Both the position numbers and the translations under genes were made by a program. Shown here in pieces: positions 60,381-64,000 of a DNA stretch of 64,000 nt. Position 1 is the stretch's first letter. Each line of letters begins with the position of its first letter. The notes below the pieces were generated by a model. The model made no database searches. It was not told where the DNA came from and saw nothing but the letters and a program-made list of their open reading frames with translations. Source of the stretch: Maratus speciosus (taxonomy: Eukaryota > Arthropoda > Arachnida > Araneae > Salticidae); assembly GCA_963932465.1 (NCBI GenBank), contig OZ010791.1, positions 319,110,283-319,174,282 on the forward strand. Direction: 5' to 3'.

Positions 60381-60737
60381 GGGAAAAAAATCGTGGGATA
60401 CCTCGAAAAAAAAGTCGCGGTAAAGTCACATACCTGCGTAAGATTTAAAAGGGAGAAATGAACAAAGCATTTTTTATTAGGGAGAATTTTCATAGTTTGG
60501 GCGGATTCGCGCAATCCTGCACGCTGTTGTAGACCCTATCACTCAAAGAAAACTCCCTCTGTACAGCAGAAAAAACCCTTTTGAAATTGCGACGCTGCAA
60601 CGACGCTGAAAAAAAAAAAAAAAAAAACGAAGAAGACAGTGAAAGCATTTCTCACAGAGAGATGACGAAAAAAAAACAACAACAGCAACATACATATTAA
60701 AGCACCTAAATTAACGTCTGAATTCCATTTTTTTTTA

Positions 60738-60878
60738 ATTATTAAAGGTACGCATATATTAATACAGACTTTAAATACAATTAAATACAATAAACCCAAC
60801 TGGAGTGAAAAATTAGCCGGGGACAGGAATCGAACCGGGGTCGACAGCATAACGTACTGTTGCTCTACCGTTAAGCGG
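60738..60878 (-). mobile_element. tRNA-derived SINE (family C), minus copy
   Basis: On the minus strand: GCTTAACGGTAGAGCAACAG (box A side), perfect box B GGTTCGATTCC, then TAATTTTTCACTCCAGTTGG and TTTATTGTATTTAATTG, ending in AATAATTAAAAAAAA. The A-rich end fits a retroposed copy. Confidence 0.85.
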
Positions 60879-60956
60879 TGATGTTCCGCTACGGTGACGT
60901 TCCCCAACTTGGTTTATTAGTGAGAAATTGCCAGGCTAGGACATCGGCCAGGAGTA

Positions 60957-61098
60957 GCTTAACGGTAGAGCAACAACACGTTATGCTGTCGACCCAGGTT
61001 CGATTCCTGACCCCAGCTAATTTTTCACTCCAGTTGGGTTTATTGTATTTAATTGTATTTAAAGTCTGTCTTAATATATGTGTACCTTTAATAATTAA
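60957..61098 (+). mobile_element. tRNA-derived SINE (family C), plus copy
   Basis: AGCTTAACGGTAGAGCAACA, box B GGTTCGATTCC, TAATTTTTCACTCCAGTTGG and the same tail. By eye about seven differences from the minus copy over ~138 positions. Head-to-head with it across a 78-base spacer that contains a TTATTAGTGAGAAATTG word shared with SINE family B. Confidence 0.85.
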
Positions 61099-61624
61099 AC
61101 AACATACATATCGTTAAGCTTGAAAAACAAGTAGAAATTGCTAACGATGCAAATCACTAAAATTTTTGCCATAAATAAAGATCCATAAAATTTTGACCAC
61201 TATAGTAATGCACTTAGGTATTTCTTGAAGGTGTGATAGGAATTCCTAATGTTTTTATCTTACATTCTATACTACAATAGCCTCATTCAATTTTATGGAG
61301 TTTTTTCATGCTACATGACTTGTCATAGAAAACTGTGCTGGAAATGGATTTGTTAGAGATTCAAAAACGTGCACGGAGAATTTATTGAAGTCTCCTATCT
61401 CTAAAGATGTAATACAAAGCCATTTAACAATCCATTGTTCAACTGAATGTGTCCGAATGTGTTCAGATACGATACAAGCAGGTAAAACGAATTGAGTTTG
61501 TGAAAATTTATACTTCCTCTGGAGAGAAAAAGTTCTGCACAATTTTCTCTGTTATAAATAACAACATTGATATTATATACACCGGAGGCGGATGCACAGA
61601 AAATCACCTCATCGAGTTGTCTGT
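61099..61624. other. AT-rich DNA, no supported gene
   Basis: Overlapping short frames on both strands (61306-61664) show no domain. They probably arise from the edge of the foldback element that follows. Confidence 0.35.
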
Positions 61625-61927
61625 TGAAATTTCAGGATTAGCCAGAACTCGTTTAGCATATTAAAATGCAACTGGTCTGCCAAGTTATATCTCAGTGGAA
61701 ACCGTCGGCAGACCAGATTTTTCTCGATGATTGGTAGGTTTATCGTTGTGTTTTGATGCACACAAACGTATGAAAACATGAAGGACTAGGAACAATAAAA
61801 CACAATACTAAATCTATAAGTTAACCACTAAAATCGGATTTCCAAATGTTTTCCACATATATATGATTTGGCAGACCGGTTACATTTTAATATGTGAATC
61901 GAGTTTTAACGAATGCTGAAATTTCAG
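61625..61927. mobile_element. 303-bp foldback element
   Basis: The inner arms CATATTAAAATGYAACYGGT then CTGCCAA (61657-61683, and complement of 61868-61894) match 25 of 27. The match extends outward, weaker, through AACTCG to TGAAATTTCAG, giving arms of about 59 bases. The centre also contains GGCAGACC words. No target duplication fixed. Confidence 0.7.
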
Positions 61928-61929
61928 TC

Positions 61930-63485
61930 GTAAACTCGAAGAGGTGAAGGCTTGTGGAGCTCCCTCCCGGTTCAATATGTTTTATGCCAAATTTGGTATT
62001 GCCAATGAAAATTAAACGAAAAATAATTTGTACAATGTGCGCAGCAAAGACAACTTTTAAATATTATTTCAGGCATGTACGTTGATATTAGATATTATTC
62101 CCTATCGATTTGTATTTTTTCCGGTACCATAAACGGTTCTATAAATAGCATGGGAGAAGGCGTTTTTTCCACTGCACTACAATTTTTTTAATGAAGTATA
62201 TATTGATTAATATTGGACGTTAAAATTTACTGTATTATTATGCAGACAATAAAGGCTGGCGAATGCAGTAGTTTTAACACGAATCAGGAAAGAGTATTAA
62301 TATATATATATATATATATGTTCTATTTATTTAAAAGAATAATATACATCAGCATTCAACAAAATAGACAACAATCACATTAAATGTAAAAAATCATAGA
62401 TAAAGCGGTTTCAAAATTTATTTAACCAACAAAATATATTTAAGTTGTAAGAAATGAAATATTTTTCACATTCTATTATTTGACGTTGCAAGTTGAATTA
62501 ATTTGCATGACATTATTTTATTATTTATTGCACTACCAGAATACTGAAAAATTATTCACCTGGAAAATAAATAAAGAGTCGGGAAACTAATAAAACTGTC
62601 ACAATTCTAGTCTGATAAACATTTCAGTGCCAGGAATTTTAGTAAGCGAATAAAAATAAAATGAAATAAAAAAACAAGCTTTATGTAGTACCGTTTTATG
62701 CCAGAAATCCATGCATAATATTTATTATCGGATAAAATTATAATTCCGGAAATATTTCCCATTCTACATGGATTTTGTAAAGGACTTATGAATTAATACT
62801 TAACACAACTTGCGGTCATTTTGAATAATGACTTTTTGAAAGCGAAATAAAATATGAAAATGTATGAGTTGCTTCGGAAGTAATGATAAATTATTTGGTA
62901 TAGTATTAGCTAAAATACTCCAAAAAAGTATAGAAATGTATTATTAAAGCAGAATCGTATTTTGTTTTTAACAAATGATTAGCTAATTTATTATTTAATT
63001 ACTAGTATCTTGACAGAACACGATTACTTCCTTGGGAAAAAAATATGAGACAGCAGAGAAAAAAAAATAAAATTTTATTTGCATTAAGTATTTGCAATAT
63101 TAAATATTTATTTTCAGTAAAATACCTGGTAGTTAAGAAATACCAGCCCTTAATTTTGCAAATTTATTTTAGCTTCACTCACTTTTTCTTCAATGAAATT
63201 GTTAAATTTGTTCTCCAGCATTATTTTTCATTTACAGAATCATAAAGGTTTGAATCGGCGAAAATTGATTGAAGTTTGATCATGGGCTGGGAAGCCTGTA
63301 ATTAGTTTACACCGCAATGTTAGATTACGCTCTTTTTGCATTTATTTATCTTTGTTTTATAGAAATTAAAAGTACTTCTTATATTATAAAAAAAACAATA
63401 TTTTACGACATAATGAATCTTGTAAAATTAGTTGTGCCGCAACTAGTTTCTATATTATTGATTCACTTTCTTGAAACAATAAACG
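61930..63485. other. AT-rich DNA, nothing recognisable
   Basis: A (TA)n tract at about 62300-62319. No gene seen. Confidence 0.45.
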
Positions 63486-63487
63486 TA

Positions 63488-64000
63488 CAGTAGAACCCCG
63501 CTAATACAAACCCCGCGAGTCCGAAATTCCTGTTAATCCGAACTGATTTTTTTTTCGAAAATTATACTTGAGTAGTGTAATTTTAATTAACTGAACAGAA
63601 TAACTTGCGAAATTTTCTGGATTATGGGATGAATGTCGGGAAAAACGCGTAAAAATTAGAATTAAACAAAAAAAAATGGCAGTAAAGTATGTTTTTTATT
63701 CTTTCAGCAGCTTGAACAGAATAAAAAAAAACTCAATAACGTAAAAGTACATATGTGCACGTATATAAAATGAAAACGTGCACTTAAGGCCTACTCGTAG
63801 AAGCCATCTTAAAAAAATCCCGATTATCAATTTGTTTGCCTGCCACTATAAAATTCTTTTCTAAATTGCAAAAAGTATTTAATTAAAATAATAAAAATGT
63901 ATTTTTTCTTTCAATAGTTTGATTTTCCAAATTATCTATAGGAATATTTTTTTTCTTTCCCCCTCGTCGAACGCGGTGACTAAGCTATTTATAGATTCGC
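63488..64000 (+). mobile_element. Start of a pogo/Tigger-like element, cut by the window end
   Basis: TA (63486-63487) is followed by CAGTAGAACCCCGCTAATAC, with a later AATCCGAAC word. This matches the CAGTAGAACCTCGATAATCCG-type terminal repeat of pogo/Tigger elements, which duplicate TA on insertion. A transposase would lie further right or be absent; only non-coding AT-rich sequence is seen up to the edge. Confidence 0.6.

Noticed and set aside
60957..61020. tRNA gene
   Set aside because: Same reasoning: the tRNA-like part belongs to a repeated unit with a shared non-tRNA tail, in an inverted pair.

Overview
This window looks like non-coding, transposon-rich DNA from an invertebrate animal. 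It is strongly AT-rich (about 70% by eye), has no long intact reading frame, no operon layout, and abundant microsatellites and homopolymers. It carries tRNA-derived SINEs, Tc1/pogo/piggyBac-type elements, Helitron ends and a jockey-type retroelement ORF1. That mix fits an arthropod, most plausibly a spider or other chelicerate, but no host gene fixes the species.

Layout. 1-6.6 kb: AT-rich DNA with a LINE-like 3' tail (2017-2399) and dispersed repeats. 6.94-9.77 kb: the most interesting unit, a 2.8 kb element with 26-bp inverted ends. It holds the decayed minus-strand gene of an unclassified zinc-finger protein, a nested MITE and a stray copy of a 326-bp repeat. 9.8-12.5 kb: tandem repeats and a TIR element. 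15.96-17.39 kb: a complete but dead Tc1-like transposon. 17.4-23.9 kb: several diverged tandem duplications, plus a GC-richer island with a 46-bp tandem repeat (21.4-22.1 kb). 24.26-28.13 kb: about a dozen ~305-bp repeat units ending in a Helitron-like 3' terminus. 29.1-31 kb: a possible CUB-like exon, a foldback and minus-strand relatives of the 305-bp repeat. 31.6-33.4 kb: a decayed jockey-type ORF1. 34-36.1 kb: a SINE with a 14-bp target duplication and a head-to-head SINE pair. 37.36-38.8 kb: an array of the 326-bp repeat.

39.7-43.2 kb: two weak candidate exons of a minus-strand host gene. 44.6-54.7 kb: a Helitron cluster with textbook 5'-TC and hairpin-CTAG ends, and a GC-rich hAT-like remnant carrying a SINE (47.8-49.1 kb). 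55.0-55.6 kb: a piggyBac-type MITE with TTAA duplications. 57.3-60.4 kb: diverged tandem repeats and a 56-base T run. 60.7-61.1 kb: a near-perfect SINE hairpin. 61.6-61.9 kb: a foldback element. 63.49 kb to the edge: the start of a pogo/Tigger-like element.

Nothing here works as a set of cooperating genes. The window is a record of successive insertions. All family names come from motif recognition by eye and no search was run.
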